Assembly: GCA_003313425.1 (NCBI GenBank) | Contig: NHZP01000023.1 | Location: 1-64,000 of the forward strand | Length of the DNA: 64,000 nt | Reading direction: 5' to 3' | Source of the DNA: Pseudopyrenochaeta lycopersici | Lineage: Eukaryota; Ascomycota; Dothideomycetes; Pleosporales; Pseudopyrenochaetaceae | Part shown: positions 50,310-62,700 of the stretch, one piece after another | Layout of the letters: each line of letters begins with the position of its first letter | Numbering within the stretch: position 1 is the stretch's first letter | Translations under genes and position numbers: made by a program | Notes under the pieces: model-generated | What the model saw: the letters and a program-made list of their open reading frames with translations, nothing else | What the model was told of the DNA's origin: nothing | Database searches by the model: none

Positions 50310-51113
50310 ATGCACTTCACTTGTCGTACAGTTCTGATGGCTGGCCTTTTACAGTCTGTAAGAGGCATAGCCATGGATAATCTTACCGTAGAATTCAACA
50401 CGGCGGTTGCTAGTGGCGGTGTTGGCATCCCCGTGGAGCGTGAGTTGCTATCTACGCTGTGCACAGCAACATGACCCTAACACGTAGGCCCCGCAGCCAC
50501 CATAGATCCTGCCGTGGCTGTAAGGATAGGCACAGAGCAGAGGCTTCCTGGCTCCTACACGCTCCTTCTGGTTGATGAGGCCAGATGCAATGCATCCTCT
50601 CCGTCTCTTTGCTCTATGCAGTCGGGTCTGGTGTCCTCCCATCAGCTTACGTTTCTCGCGGGCAAGATGGTGTACGAGCTTGTCAACCCAAAAAAGCCCT
50701 CCTCGCAGGCACCTTATGCTATGGAATTGCCAACTAGTAACCTGCCTCTACTGGATGGCTCTACACAGCTTCTTCTAAACACAACAGATGGCCAACCTGA
50801 GGACCCGGCAGCGTTGTTTGTGGAGCCGTGGGCTAGCCTACACACCGTCGCAGGGAACGTGTACAATGCACCAAGCAAACAGGAGGTAAAAAGAAGCCTG
50901 GAACGATCAAAAAGCAAGAGACCTACTAGGACTGGGTCTGAGAAAGCGCGCAAAACTCGGGAGGCTAGGCCCAAGTCAACGAGGCCGGCTATGAATATTA
51001 CTGTAAACTTTGACAGCGAGAACAAGAACGAGAATAAGAACCACGGCGAGTTACTACACAGCACACCTCTTGTCTGGCTTTTTGCAGCTCTTACCGTGTT
51101 AGTAGCTGTTTAA
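50310..51113 (+). CDS. GPI-anchored type secreted protein
   Basis: Exon 1 is 50310-50439, the intron 50440-50496 (57 nt, GTGAGT donor, CCCTAAC branch, CGCAG acceptor) and exon 2 50497-51113; 248 aa. The N-terminus is signal-peptide-like (MHFTCRTVLMAGLLQSVRG). SYTLLLVDEA, two cysteines and a following ordered stretch faintly resemble secreted PEBP-type proteins (weak). Asn-Ala-Ser and Asn-Ile-Thr are possible glycosylation sites. A Lys/Arg-rich low-complexity spacer precedes a C-terminal hydrophobic tail (LVWLFAALTVLVAV) ending at the stop, as in GPI-anchor signals. This suggests a cell-wall or plasma-membrane protein. Confidence 0.6.
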
Positions 51114-51114
51114 A

Positions 51115-51414
51115 TTACACAGCGTAGTCTTACAAGCATATTGTGGATAATCTTCCTTGTGTGGTCTTCGCTCAAGACCAGACCCAAAGACTGCATTAGT
51201 TCGCGGACGCTTCTACTTAAATATCCTGCCTATAGACCTTGACAGTCAGCAGCGGAACAACGACAGTATCTCGCATTTAGGCAAGGTTTTTCGGTTAGAC
51301 GTGGTCCCGGCCACTTAAGAGCCCGTCCCAAAAACTCAGCTCTTAATAACAGCTACCTATGAGCTTTTTTTTTTGCGTCTGCCGTTAGGGTTAGCTCGTC
51401 TTAGCTGCTGCGGC
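51115..51414. other. Intergenic region
   Basis: No gene seen. A T9 run occurs near 51366. Confidence 0.4.
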
Positions 51415-51945
51415 TTAAGGGATGGAACCTTTGTCGTAGATGTCACCAATCCACCACCGCCCCCTATGCGCAGACTGAGAACCATGCAAATATTCCTTTA
51501 AGGCCTCTACTCGATGGTTGCACGCCATAGGTTCTGCCCTCTGTCCAACAACGCTACTCCAGTCTTCGAACGATGGCCAATCCGCATCATCTCCTCCCTC
51601 AGTTCGCTGGCCACTACGATCGCTCGGAACTCCGCTTTCTCTCAGCCTGAGATAGTCAAGCATCTGGTGCACTTGCGCTTTTGTGCAAGCAACCCGCAGT
51701 CGGCGGCTTTCATTTCTGCGAAGGACGCCTACTTCTCTGAATGTCTGGCAGAGGCGGCGCTTGTGGTGTTCGTTGATGGACCGGTTGGTGCCAGTCGTCT
51801 ACTCTGAAGTAAGCACATCGATTGGAAACCTAGCAGTAGCCAGTCGATATGGCTCAGCCTGCTCGTGAACGGAGTCTACATCTTTCACCTCTACTCGTTG
51901 CTTCTTCCTTCCCTTAACAGCCGTTTTATCGCCTTTGCGTTTCAT
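51415..51945 (-). pseudogene. Truncated DUF3723-type protein
   Basis: ATG 51945 (MKRKGDKTAVKGRKKQRVEV) begins a frame with one in-frame TAG after IDVLTSE (51801-51799). It then continues through NEHHKRRLCQTFREVG and ACNHRVEALKEYLHGS to WWIGDIYDKG and a stop at 51415. The order matches the N-terminal part of fungal DUF3723 proteins as I recall them. These are usually far longer, so this is a truncated relic. The family is common in fungal subtelomeres and lineage-specific regions; its function is not established. Confidence 0.55.
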
Positions 51946-52555
51946 AGGAGCGGTTTTTGTATAATAGAGCCTAGGAAAATAGCTTCTTATGGAATAGGCA
52001 CGCTATAGAGTGGTAGGTGGGAAGGCTATATAAAGTTTTGAAGTTCGCGAAGCTACGTTGTTCGCACAGGCATCTTGCCCCTAGGGGCAGGCATTACTTC
52101 CCACGCTTGTTAACCCCCCTAGGGTCTTGCCCCCGGAGGCCAACTCAATTCTTGCCCCTGGGGGCAACCTAACATAACCCTAAAGGTACAGTTTAGGTAC
52201 ATAGTATGATGCTGCAGGGGATACGTGTCGAGATTAACGACTGCAGTACCATGCTGCTTGCAGACCAAGACGCCAAAGTCTTCAAGAAAGCATTATCAAG
52301 TAGTTCTAAGCCTTTGTCTACCTGTCCGAAGGTTAAGGATGCGTATTCTACACGAGTAGCAATAGAATTACAATGACATCGCGTAATGTAAGCAACCGTA
52401 TATTTTGATCAATGTCTTCGCTCCTTCTCGTAACAGTACATTTTTAAGGGTACTTATTAGAAGAACTAGGGCTGATATGCTGCAGCATCATTGTACTCTA
52501 GCTACTTGGTAGAGATCTAGCGTCGTTATGACGACCCCAAAAGTACTCTAAAATC
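51946..52555. other. Intergenic region with TTGCCCC/GGGGCAA palindromes
   Basis: Between 52075 and 52172, three related palindromic blocks occur: CTTGCCCCTAGGGGCAGG, CTTGCCCCCGGAGGC and CTTGCCCCTGGGGGCAAC. No supported gene. Confidence 0.45.
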
Positions 52556-55500
52556 TTAGTACTCTAAGCGTGCCTTTTGTAGCATTTGCGTCCATACCCA
52601 AAGCTGTCGCAGCATCTCAGTACCTTCAACGTTGGCAACAACCAACTTCCTACATAGCCACATGGTCACGTCAACATCGTCCAGGTCACGGTACTCCTCC
52701 TCACCCTCCTCTTCTATCGTTGTCAACAAGTCGAAGGCGTACCTTGTATCGGTACATTGGTATAGCCCGACAACTGTATCGTATACCAAGCGCCCGTATT
52801 GACAACGTTCCAGAGGTTGCTCTCTCCAGACTCCGTCGCTTGATTTTGCCCACCTGTCACAAATTTCTCGAGGCACAGCGCACCTCGCACAACCACCTTT
52901 CGCTTTGAAACCTTCAAGAAAGATGGCTTCGCCCATGCGGATCGACCGCTGTGTTAATCCCCCGCGCCTACAGTTGCTCAAACTGTGATTGATCTTGGTA
53001 TCTTCGAGCCCGCGTCCAGCACAGAATCCACATTTTCCCATCCACCACTTCAACGTGTTGTGCCAGCCCTGTACTTCATCGTCGTTGTCCCAGCCGTAAC
53101 CACATAGCAGTGGGGAGATTACGCTTGAATTAGGGCTCTTTGTCGCTGATGGCTGGGATCGTCTGAAGTTGAAAGCACTTATAAGCATTTCAAACACGAA
53201 AAGAAGCCTCAAGACTGCACTGCCACCCAGAGAGACGCGTTGCCGGAACCAGAACTCTACCTGATTCTTCGCCATGATATCTACTCCGTTCTCCTCACTA
53301 AGTCTTTCCATCAAAAAGGCTCCAAGGATGTGTTCATCGTAAGCACAAAGTGCAGCAATAGTCCTCTTTACTACCAGCTTCATTTGGCATTTCCCATCCC
53401 CGTCAAGCGACTTCTCCGCCTGCTCTCTCCAATAACTTCTTTCGGCCTCGTGCTTGGCGTCACCTAGCCGGACGCCTGTAATGATATCTGCACACACAAA
53501 TTCAGTCATGGAGCATAAATCGCACCAGCTAGCACCCCTTGAGCGCCGTGGAAGCTCGAGCGCTTGAAGCCAATCGAAAATTTGTCGAGCTCTTGCGGAG
53601 CTACGGTGACGGTTGCAGTGCTCAAGTAGGTGATCGGGCTCCATCTTCCCACTGTCCGCGTAACAAAGCTGGCAGCCAACGTTTCTCCAGCGTACGAACT
53701 CTTTATCTATACCGTGCAGCCGGTGGCGGGAATCAAAGCGTCTGTTGAGTTCTGCTTCTTCGCTCGTGATGTGGGCCAAAATCTTTTTCCTCTCCTCGAT
53801 CACTCTGTCGCGCTCGAAGTGACTTGGGCGACTAAAGATAGGCATACAACCTAGCCATGCTTGTTTTAGTGTGCTTTTGTAAAAGGCAACTTCGACTTCC
53901 TTCGCCCACGGGCCTTGGCCGATCTTGTGTGGCATGGGCTTGAGGAGGGCTTGCTCATTCGGTGGGGATGAATCTATGCCCGTTCGCTGAGTGGTACAAC
54001 GCCGTTTTGGAGAACTATCGCTGGAAGAAGACGGCACCTTACGCTTTTGACCTTCGATCGTCTCGATACAGGCGTTGTGAGCTGCTGGTTCTAGCTGCAG
54101 AAACTTGTGCCACTCGTTCGATGCCCATTCGTAAATATTGAGCAGCGCAGGTTGAAGCGTATCCGGGAATGCACCGTCAATTCCATATGACATGCCTCTT
54201 TGCAGTGGTCTGTGCCCACTCTGCCATGCATATGCTACATTCGGATCTGCCTTTGTGCTTCGGTCGTCATGCCTGTTGAAAGGTTCTGATATGTGTCGAA
54301 TATGTTTATCGGTTACTGCAATCACTAGCTGTCGATATGTCCTAACGCTCAATCGGAAACCCACAGTGCTCGTGGTTTGACGCTCGAGTGCCTTCGTAAG
54401 CACCGACGTCTTCAATGGCTCTTTTGGAACAGTCGGCAATGAAAAGAGAAGCGTGCTATCGATGTCCCCTGCGTGGAACTCTCGATGGAGCATGCATACA
54501 AATGGCCGAATGAACACAAGATAATAGTAGAGAAGCCGACCAACTTCATCTGGCATGAATCTCACCACGTAGAACTCATGATTGGTCGAGCGCCGGGACT
54601 TGGCGTGCCTGAAGATCAGCGCCATCTTACGTGAATATACACACACACCACGAGATGTCGAAGATCCGTTGCAGTGCTCGAGCGCTGACAGTTCTGTTCC
54701 CCTTGGAGCCTGTCCTCCCAGCAAATACAGCGACAACATCATCAGCTCGGTCATTTGACTGTATAGCTCTAGGTACCGGCGGACCGCTTGGTCGTCCCAG
54801 TCATCATCAGCCAGCAGTCCATTAACCGTCGCCAAGGAAGCCCTGCGAGATAGCTCTAGGTACGATTCTGAGAGGCCATTCGCACTGTCAGTCACGAAGG
54901 AATAGCCGGCGGAAGTATCAGCAAGATGGTCACGAATGCTACCCAGATCGATTGGCGGACTCCAACCATACATAAGTTCACTGCATACTGCCAAAGTGTC
55001 CTGAATAGAGTCGTGGCTGATCTGACGGAACTTCGCCATGGAAAGGCTATGTTTTTCCCAAGAGACGACCTGGCCGTCTTGGCTCCAAGTCACGCGGAAT
55101 GAGGGCCCTTCTGAGCGACTGCTTACCCTCCCGTAATCGCGTAGGCTAAGAAGCTCATTCATTGGCGTTGGCGATCCCAGGCACAAATTTTTTCCACGGG
55201 CCTGATTGAGGAGCTCCACTTGTCCATGGCGTGGTCTAACGCTCCAACCCAGGCCAACATGAGCAAACCGAGGAAGAGTAGCTTCGAGGATAATCATTCG
55301 AACGCAATAGATCATGGCAGACAATTTTGACGTATAATTCCCCGCGCGTTCGAATGTAGAGCCACCTTGAGTCAAGCCAAGAACACCGCTGGAGTATATC
55401 AGAAGGGTGGAGGACGGCGTGCCATCCTCATATTCCTCTGTTGATAGAAAATATACAAAGCGGAAGAGCATATCTTCCAGTAGGCTACTCCATGTCGCCT

Positions 55501-56947
55501 CCTTTTTTTCAAAGGGTTGAGGAGTTTCATGATCCCTTCTCGAATCCAGAGCACTTGCAGCGTGGGCCATACTAGTGGACTGGCGGCGCTTCATGCGCTC
55601 AGCCCGGGAAAGAGCTTCTCTGCCATTCCTTTTCGAGAAACTATGACTTTTGGAAGGCTCCTCAAATTCTGATGCAGTCATCAGTAGACTTTCTGCTGAT
55701 TCGAACTCTTCCTCACCATCGTCTGTGATGACGGAGGCAGACTCGTCGCTCTCATCTTCCGAAATCGATTCCCAGGTTTCCAAGTTTGGAGGGCCTGATT
55801 TTAATTGGTATGCGCGCGGCTCTGCCTCCTTCGTCTTCATCTCGGGCATAAGGGACCATGCCTGGTCAAACCACAGTTGGTGCAGCGACTCATCTTGCTC
55901 TTTGGGAAGAGACCTGCGTAGAAGGTTTTGTCGTGCGCACTTGTCCAGCCTCCAGAAGCGCACACAGAAACAGAAAACCATCTTGAAGATCCTTCTGTAT
56001 CTTTGGGTAGTTGCCTTGCGACCAACCAACTCGAAAGGCGCCTTGTACGTGCGATCGGGGTATGAACTACGAAGCAGACACCGGATTGAAACATCGGTAT
56101 AGCGGACTGTGTCTTCACATCGATCAAAGACTTGGTCTAGCGCTGCGACTAGAAGGCTTAGTCTATACTCATCTTCCTTGCAGCTGTACAGATCCACGCC
56201 TCCGTAGAGTCCGAGGTGCAGATTCCGCACCGTGACGACGGGGATCTGCGCGAGCTGCACGAGGAGCCTGCGCTCTGCACCAGCGAAGGTTTCCGCCCAT
56301 CCAGTGCGTCGCATCCAGTTCGTGTTCAAAGCCATGTCGCAACCGCCAAGGTCATTGGTTGCATTCGTTCGACGACGATTCATGCGTTCAAGTTCTTTAA
56401 GATGTAGCTGTTCGAGGCGCTGCAGGCGCGGTGCAGAGGTCTGTTGCAAGCTGCTGTCGACGACAGAACTGCGAGTAGCAGATGTACGATCCTGTTTCAC
56501 AATCCAATAACCGTACGCCCCATTATGGTCCCAGCTTTGGAGCATCAGGCCTCGGCTGACATGATCGTGGAGCCATGTCAAGGACTTGCGCTTCACGCCG
56601 TGCTTAGCAGATAAATGGCGACCCATAAGGTCGATGCTCGTCGTCTTATGGCCACAATGCTTACACGCATTTCCAAGGTGATTGGCAAGATAGGGATGGG
56701 GCGGAGAGTGGTCTGGTCGCAGGCGGAGCTCTCTTGGGCCTAGGATGTTGTACGGTTTGAGAAGTTCGCGTAGCTGCTTCGTTATATACCTGGAATGGTT
56801 GTGTTTTTCAACCACATGATCAGCGATGGACTTGCTGGTGCCATGCAGAGCAAATTTGCACAGGCGACAGATGATGACTGGCTCAGGCTCGTTGACGTGG
56901 AGATTGAGCTGCTCGAGGAGCTCTCTTAATCCGAGTTGAGCCGTCAT
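52556..56947 (-). CDS. Helicase-less paralogue of the telomere-linked helicase (OrsD-like)
   Basis: Open frame of 1463 codons from ATG 56947, no introns. The N-terminus has C2H2-like motifs (CRLCKF...H...H near 25-50; CKHCGH...H...H near 95). The central region shares GGQAPRGTELSAL (about 745), RFMPDEVGRLLYYYLVFIRP and SGHRPLQRGMSYGID (about 916) with the helicase gene, again resembling tyrosine-recombinase boxes. No Walker A or DEAD/DECH motif is present; instead the Cys-rich C-terminal module occurs twice (GCQLC...CDLC and KCGFC...CARC). It has no RIP-type stops and looks expressible. Function unknown. Confidence 0.8.
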   Translation of the reverse strand: MTAQLGLRELLEQLNLHVNEPEPVIICRLCKFALHGTSKSIADHVVEKHNHSRYITKQLRELLKPYNILGPRELRLRPDHSPPHPYLANHLGNACKHCGHKTTSIDLMGRHLSAKHGVKRKSLTWLHDHVSRGLMLQSWDHNGAYGYWIVKQDRTSATRSSVVDSSLQQTSAPRLQRLEQLHLKELERMNRRRTNATNDLGGCDMALNTNWMRRTGWAETFAGAERRLLVQLAQIPVVTVRNLHLGLYGGVDLYSCKEDEYRLSLLVAALDQVFDRCEDTVRYTDVSIRCLLRSSYPDRTYKAPFELVGRKATTQRYRRIFKMVFCFCVRFWRLDKCARQNLLRRSLPKEQDESLHQLWFDQAWSLMPEMKTKEAEPRAYQLKSGPPNLETWESISEDESDESASVITDDGEEEFESAESLLMTASEFEEPSKSHSFSKRNGREALSRAERMKRRQSTSMAHAASALDSRRDHETPQPFEKKEATWSSLLEDMLFRFVYFLSTEEYEDGTPSSTLLIYSSGVLGLTQGGSTFERAGNYTSKLSAMIYCVRMIILEATLPRFAHVGLGWSVRPRHGQVELLNQARGKNLCLGSPTPMNELLSLRDYGRVSSRSEGPSFRVTWSQDGQVVSWEKHSLSMAKFRQISHDSIQDTLAVCSELMYGWSPPIDLGSIRDHLADTSAGYSFVTDSANGLSESYLELSRRASLATVNGLLADDDWDDQAVRRYLELYSQMTELMMLSLYLLGGQAPRGTELSALEHCNGSSTSRGVCVYSRKMALIFRHAKSRRSTNHEFYVVRFMPDEVGRLLYYYLVFIRPFVCMLHREFHAGDIDSTLLFSLPTVPKEPLKTSVLTKALERQTTSTVGFRLSVRTYRQLVIAVTDKHIRHISEPFNRHDDRSTKADPNVAYAWQSGHRPLQRGMSYGIDGAFPDTLQPALLNIYEWASNEWHKFLQLEPAAHNACIETIEGQKRKVPSSSSDSSPKRRCTTQRTGIDSSPPNEQALLKPMPHKIGQGPWAKEVEVAFYKSTLKQAWLGCMPIFSRPSHFERDRVIEERKKILAHITSEEAELNRRFDSRHRLHGIDKEFVRWRNVGCQLCYADSGKMEPDHLLEHCNRHRSSARARQIFDWLQALELPRRSRGASWCDLCSMTEFVCADIITGVRLGDAKHEAERSYWREQAEKSLDGDGKCQMKLVVKRTIAALCAYDEHILGAFLMERLSEENGVDIMAKNQVEFWFRQRVSLGGSAVLRLLFVFEMLISAFNFRRSQPSATKSPNSSVISPLLCGYGWDNDDEVQGWHNTLKWWMGKCGFCAGRGLEDTKINHSLSNCRRGGLTQRSIRMGEAIFLEGFKAKGGCARCAVPREICDRWAKSSDGVWREQPLERCQYGRLVYDTVVGLYQCTDTRYAFDLLTTIEEEGEEEYRDLDDVDVTMWLCRKLVVANVEGTEMLRQLWVWTQMLQKARLEY

Positions 56948-57180
56948 AGCAGCTCTACGGCCAGTAAGAAGTACGAGGAGTACGCAGTAAGATAGAGCTA
57001 ATCAGTAAGCTGTAGTAGTCGGGGAGAAGGATGTTCGTGATAAGTTGGCAAGCAAAAGCGCGTTGACGCGTAACATGTGTGCGCGTAGAGAGGTCGCATG
57101 AGATGCGAGGGGGTTTGGCTGGAAGAGGCAATGACTTCCCGAAAGGGTTTAGTTTAGGAGAGGGGGGCATTCCCTAGCGG
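56948..57180. promoter_or_regulatory. Upstream region of the helicase-less paralogue
   Basis: A short intergenic region that presumably holds its promoter. No specific element recognised. Confidence 0.3.
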
Positions 57181-59722
57181 CATACCTGAGTAAGAACCTC
57201 CTTTTTATACCTTACCCTGCTCCGCAGCTCCTCTATATCCTGCAACCCCTCCTGCCTAAGCTGCGGACACTGCTACAGACTATGTACTGCCGCCTCGCGC
57301 TCTCTCTGCTTAAGCTCCTGCTCGGCCTGCTGCTCGGCCTGCTGCTCGGCCTGCTGCTCGGCCTGCTGCTTAGCTTGCTGCTCAGTCTGTTGCTCCGCCT
57401 CTTCCTCCTCTTGCTGCCCTGCCTCATACTCCTCCTCCTCTTCCTCCTGCTGTACTGCCACCTTGCCCTCCTCCCTCCTGAATACTTTATGCAACATACC
57501 CTAGCAGTATGGACACGTCGTCTGCGATAGCTTATCGAGCTTCGCCCGTACTACCTGCTCCTGCCTCGCCTGTAGCTGCTCCTCGTCCTGCCACTGTTTC
57601 TGCCCTCCATACTCCTGCTCCTCACAGTTATCGCAGAACGCTATCTCTGCGCCTTCTGCTGCGCCGTCTGCTGCGCCGTCTACTCCTGTATCTGCTCTTG
57701 CCTGTAGCTGTCTGCAAGATAATCGCCTGCCGTCCATATATTGACTTATCACTGCTCTTTGACCAGCCTACTGTGCTGATAAACGCGTCTATCACCTCGC
57801 TATCGTTCATCAGTTGCTGCTCCTCAGCCTTAGCCTCTGCCTCTGCCTCTGCCTCTGCCTCTGCCTCTTCCTGCTGCTGCTGCTGCTGCTGCCTCTATTA
57901 CTATTTTCTCTGCTACCCAATCTGCTACTGCTCTTGCTACTACTACTGCTGCCCCTGCTACGATAGGTTATAAAGCTGACTTTGCAGCGTCTGCTGTATC
58001 CGCTGCCATTGCTGCCACTGCTCCCACTGATGCCTCTGCTGCACCTGCTGCATCTGTTGCATCTGTTGCATCTGCTCCCACTGCTGCCTTTGCTGTATCT
58101 GCTGCATCTGCTGCCACTGCTCCTACTGCTGTCTTTGCTGTGCCTCCTGCGCCTGCTGCCTCTGCTGCCTCTCTCGCAGCTTAACACTATCAGTTAGGCC
58201 ACTCTGATCCCGCTTCCTCTTCCTACTCGCCTCTCCCTGCGGAGGGAAGCTAAGGAAGGCCTGCCAGGCACGGCTTAACGTACAGAACACGTTAATTGAG
58301 CGTACGCTTAGCCCCTATACTATATCAGCCTGCACGGCATAGGCTACTATACCTGCTCTTGTCCTACGCCTACTCTGTAGCTTAAGCGGATCCTCCTTAT
58401 CCTCCTCGCTATTACTGCTACTATCTGCCTAGCGCGAACCTTAATAGCTACTGCGCTGCTTCCGCTTCTTCTCCTCCTAGCAGTAGCCTACAGCGAACCG
58501 CTCTCCTACTACCTTACGTCTAATACCTACAGCTGCGTGCCGGTACTCCTGAACTGTCAGCCGCGCGCCTAGTAGCTTAGTCGACTCTAGCGCTAGAGCA
58601 CGCGTAAGCCTGTCCGTGTCCTAGAGCTTGCTTTTGTCTATCCAGAGATAATCACACATAGAGGTAGACGTAGCTTTGCCCTAACTAGCGAGTAGTATAG
58701 CCTGTAGTGGCTGAACGTAGAGTAGATACGCAGCAATTAACTGCCCTACCGCCTCTGGCAGGAACCGCGGTACTACCTTAGGTCGATCCTACTGCGCCTG
58801 TGTCTTATAGTAGCGGGTTACTAGCGTTACCTGCCTATTAATTATGTAGAGGTTATGATCCTGGAGTACCCTATTACGCCACTGAATAGACAGTAGCTTG
58901 GGCCTGCGCGCTGGCTGCCCGCCTGTAATATACACTGCGAGGCAAAGTAGCTCTAGGAAGCGACCTACGCACTGTAGATACTGCTGTACCCTTTTCTTAT
59001 GCTACTGCAGAGACGCCTTAGCCTAATTGCTTTCCTGTTCTTCTCCTTGCTTATATAGCCGCTGTGCAGCTCGCACGCTAGCTAGCCGTGCGAGACTCTA
59101 GTTGCTGCCCTCGTCAAGCTAAGCTGGCGATAGGAAGCAGGCGCCTTGTTCTGCTATAGACACGTTGTCCTAGATTGCTGCTAGGTTAACAAAGCGTCGC
59201 TGGCTCTTCTCTTCTATCTAGAGTAGCTGCTCCCATAGAACCTTCTCTGCCTTAGCTACAATCCCCTGCGCCATAGCGTAAAAGCGCTCTAGCTTAATAG
59301 GCCGGCCTTTAAGGAAGAACGTCTGGCGGTCAGGTAACTACTACATGCTACCTGCGATACTGCCTAGCGTACGTAGAGAGATATGCTTAGCGTAGGCAAG
59401 TAGGCTGATTATAACGTTTATTAGGCTATGCGAGCTATTAATAAGATAGCGCGCTCGCTGCTGTAGTAGAGCAGCCGTTGCGGCAGCACCCTGCTCTGCG
59501 CGCTAGGCAGAGGGGAAGAAGGCCTTAGTAGCAAGCACGCGTACGCAGTAGATAAGGGAGCTAAGAAGAGTAGTAAACTATAAGGCGTCGCGTAGCCAGT
59601 TTGTATCTAGGTTAATACCTAGCGCAGCTAGGAAGTAGATTAGGCCGCTGTTAAAAGGCTGGTAGTATATCTCCTAGCAGAACAGCGCCTTAGACAGACT
59701 TAGGACAGCTCTCTGCTATTCG
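57181..59722 (-). pseudogene. RIP-degraded helicase/OrsD-like relic, 3' part
   Basis: Minus-strand translation gives a recognisable paralogue with many TAG stops where Gln or Trp would be expected. It includes ITGGQPARRPKLLSIQWRN, RFLPEAVGQLIAAYL and a following Gln/Glu-rich tail with microsatellite-like CTGCTCGGC repeats (57310-57420). C-to-T change at CpA on both strands (CAG or TGG to TAG) is the mark of repeat-induced point mutation. The neighbouring intact paralogues lack it. The gene continues beyond the hAT insertion at 62898. Confidence 0.7.
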
Positions 59723-59730
59723 CCTGTATT
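59723..59730. repeat. Target-site duplication, left
   Basis: CCTGTATT, the 8-bp duplication typical of hAT insertion; the partner is at 62890-62897. Confidence 0.92.
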
Positions 59731-62700
59731 CAGTGTGGCCAATGGATGGAAGCTATTTGGATTGTCCATCCAATCCGCTTCGTTTTGGATTGGATTGGAT
59801 TGGATGGAGGAATCCAATGAATCCAAATCGAAATTACTGCCGCCACACTGTGGTGGAGATTAGAGAACGAGGCATCAAAGTGCCAATGCGTAAGCCATAT
59901 TTGCTAGCTAAGCGAAATGGCTGATTCCGAGCGAATTTCTTCGCATTATCGTGAAGATAATTCTGAGTACGGGGCGACAGATACTCCGTGCATAAACCAC
60001 TGGAATCATAGCTATTTGCTTCCTTATAAAACGAGCCCAAGGTGACGAAGTCTGAGTTGCAAGGCGTTGAAGGTGTCGCACCTTTTCAAAAAAAAATAGC
60101 TCTGGATCTAACATGCCTCATTAAGTTATTGTTCTTGTTTTGCTCTCTGCAGCAGTTATCACTACTGTTATTACTGCGTCACATGACATCACTATTACCT
60201 CTTACGGTTGACGCTTTACGGTCATTTGAGGGGGAGAAGGTTGCTCTATCTGCTCCTTCAACATGCTCTGCACTGTCTGCACCACTCTCCGCGGTAGGGC
60301 CCTGAAATAATTCTCTTGCACTTATACTAACCTTTCTCTGAATAGGATGGCCGAGCTTTCGTCGCCAATGAGTCCCATTATACCGATTCGGACCACGATT
60401 GGTCGTGGGTGCAATGGAGGTTGCTTCCCGGACATTCAATCCCTTTGTCACGTTCAATGAAGAGGATTCGAGGATGGTTCTGGGCGTTTGGCGCACCAAC
60501 AGAGGAGCAGGGGACGAAGAAAAGATTCTGGCTCTGTAAGGAATGTCATCTGGCTGGGAAAGGTGGCCATTACAACACCGACAATGGTACCTCTGCCGTG
60601 AATACACATTTACGAGATATCCATCATCTGGCCTGGGATAAAGACAACAAAGAAGTTATCGACGATACCTCAAAGAGGTGGCTCTGGACAATGAAAGGCA
60701 AGCCCGCTCCCTCTACGGCGGATGCTGCTAGCCTCGACGCGTCTATTCCTCGAGAACAGGAAATCATGAACTATTTAGCGCGAGAATTTGATACGAATCG
60801 ATTCCAGAGGCTTCTCGTTCGTTGGATTGTCTATGACAATGTCTCCTTTCGTCAAGTTGATAGTGCAGCGTTCCGTGAGCTCATTAGATACCTCTCTTCC
60901 CGTGCGGAACCGGCAATGCCTTCCCATACCACGATTTCGGCCTGGGTAGCTCATGGTTTTGAGCTTCATAAAGCGACAGTGAAGAAGGAGTTGAAAGATG
61001 CTTCGAGTAAAGTCCACTTCGCATTTGATCTCTGGACCTCCGGAAACCTATTATCCCTCAACGGCATTGTCGCTCACTTTCTCAACAAGGACTTTAAGGC
61101 TCGATGCATCCTTCTCTCGACTCCAGAGCAACTGGGCTCACACGCAGGTATCAACATCGCCGATGGGGTCAGCAAGGTTATCGACGACTTTGAGGTCATG
61201 AACAAGATAGGATACTTTGTGCTTGACAACGCTTCGAACAACGATACGGCAATGGATGCTCTTGCAGAGACGTATGGTTTTGATGCAATTAAACGACGCC
61301 TTCGCTGCTCTGGCCATATTATCAATCTCATTGCTCGCCATCTTCTTTTCGGCGTGGACCCAGATTTATTCGAAATGGAGGATCAGATGCCAAATAACAT
61401 CAAAGAGAGTTTGAGGCATTGGAGAAAAAACGGACCGGTCGGCAAACTTCACAACCTGGTTGTTTGGACGTATTCAAGCCCCCAACGACGAGCTAGATGG
61501 ATCGCAGGTAAGTTTACTGCCCTTCCGGCAAATTCAGTTCTTAATGTACCGTAGCACAGCAGAAATACATCGAAGAATCCGATGGTGAGGCCGATAAAGC
61601 CGACCTCAAGACTTACGAGCTCTGCCGAGACAACAATACACGCTGGGATAGCGTCTATAATATGCTCCGTCGTGCGAATAAACTCCGCAATGCTCTCGAT
61701 TATTGGCTTGAATCAGAAGAGAGACTGATCAAACGGAACAATGCCAAGGGTACAAAGTTGCCAGTTGAGGATGCAGCAATCTGCAAGGACATCTTCACAG
61801 ATAGGTTAACGGAAAAGGACTGGGACATACTCTCCGAGTATGAAAGACTGCTCAGGCCATGTTATGAGGCGACGCTAGATCTACAGGGTCGACCAGGTGA
61901 TGGTACATCCAGCGGGCTGACAAACGTCATTCAGGATATCGAGTATATTCTCGAAGAGCTGACTGCTGTTTATGCCTCATACGAATCTGCAGCAGAAGAC
62001 ATTATTCAAGGGGAATGGCATTTCAAGGCCCAAATCAAGCTTGCAATCGACAAAGCTCAACAGTATTACCAGAAGCTTGGAGACTCGCCTGTCTACCTTG
62101 CCGCCGTCGTTCTTGATCCTGCGAAGAACTGGGATTATCTCGAAGCGTTCTGGAACAAGCAGCCGAAGTGGATCAAAGACGGGCAGAGAGCAGTCAAAAG
62201 GCTCTGGCTTGACAGCTACAAGCAACAGCCCATTTCAGATGCCCTTTCGCCCCAAAAGAAGAACCCGCGCGATGGTGAGCCCACGGGCATTCAAGCGTAT
62301 CGAATGAGAGGTATCAAAGCTGCGCAGACAGCTAACCGTGAGAAGAGAAGGGATGAATATGACCGCTATTGCACTCAAGGGCAGATCGAGTGTGACGAGC
62401 CAATCGCCTGGTGGACAACGACTGGCAAAGCCCAGTATCCGCAGCTTGCGCAGATGGCTATCGATATCCTCAGTATTCCGGCAATGAGCGACGAGCCAGA
62501 AAGAATATTTAGTAGATTGGGCATGATGATAACTGACCGCCGCAATCATCTACAGTGTAGTACAGCACAGGCAGCACAGTGTCTGTATTCATGGGACAAG
62601 GCCGGTATTATCGACATAAGGCAAAAGCCGGTTGAATGAGAAAAGGTGTCATATTTTGTAGCAAGATCTCTCCATCATACTTTAGATTAATCCATTCCAA

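Noticed and set aside
57282..58197. Leucine-rich plus-strand ORFs
   Set aside because: They are the antisense of CTG-type repeats in the relic gene.
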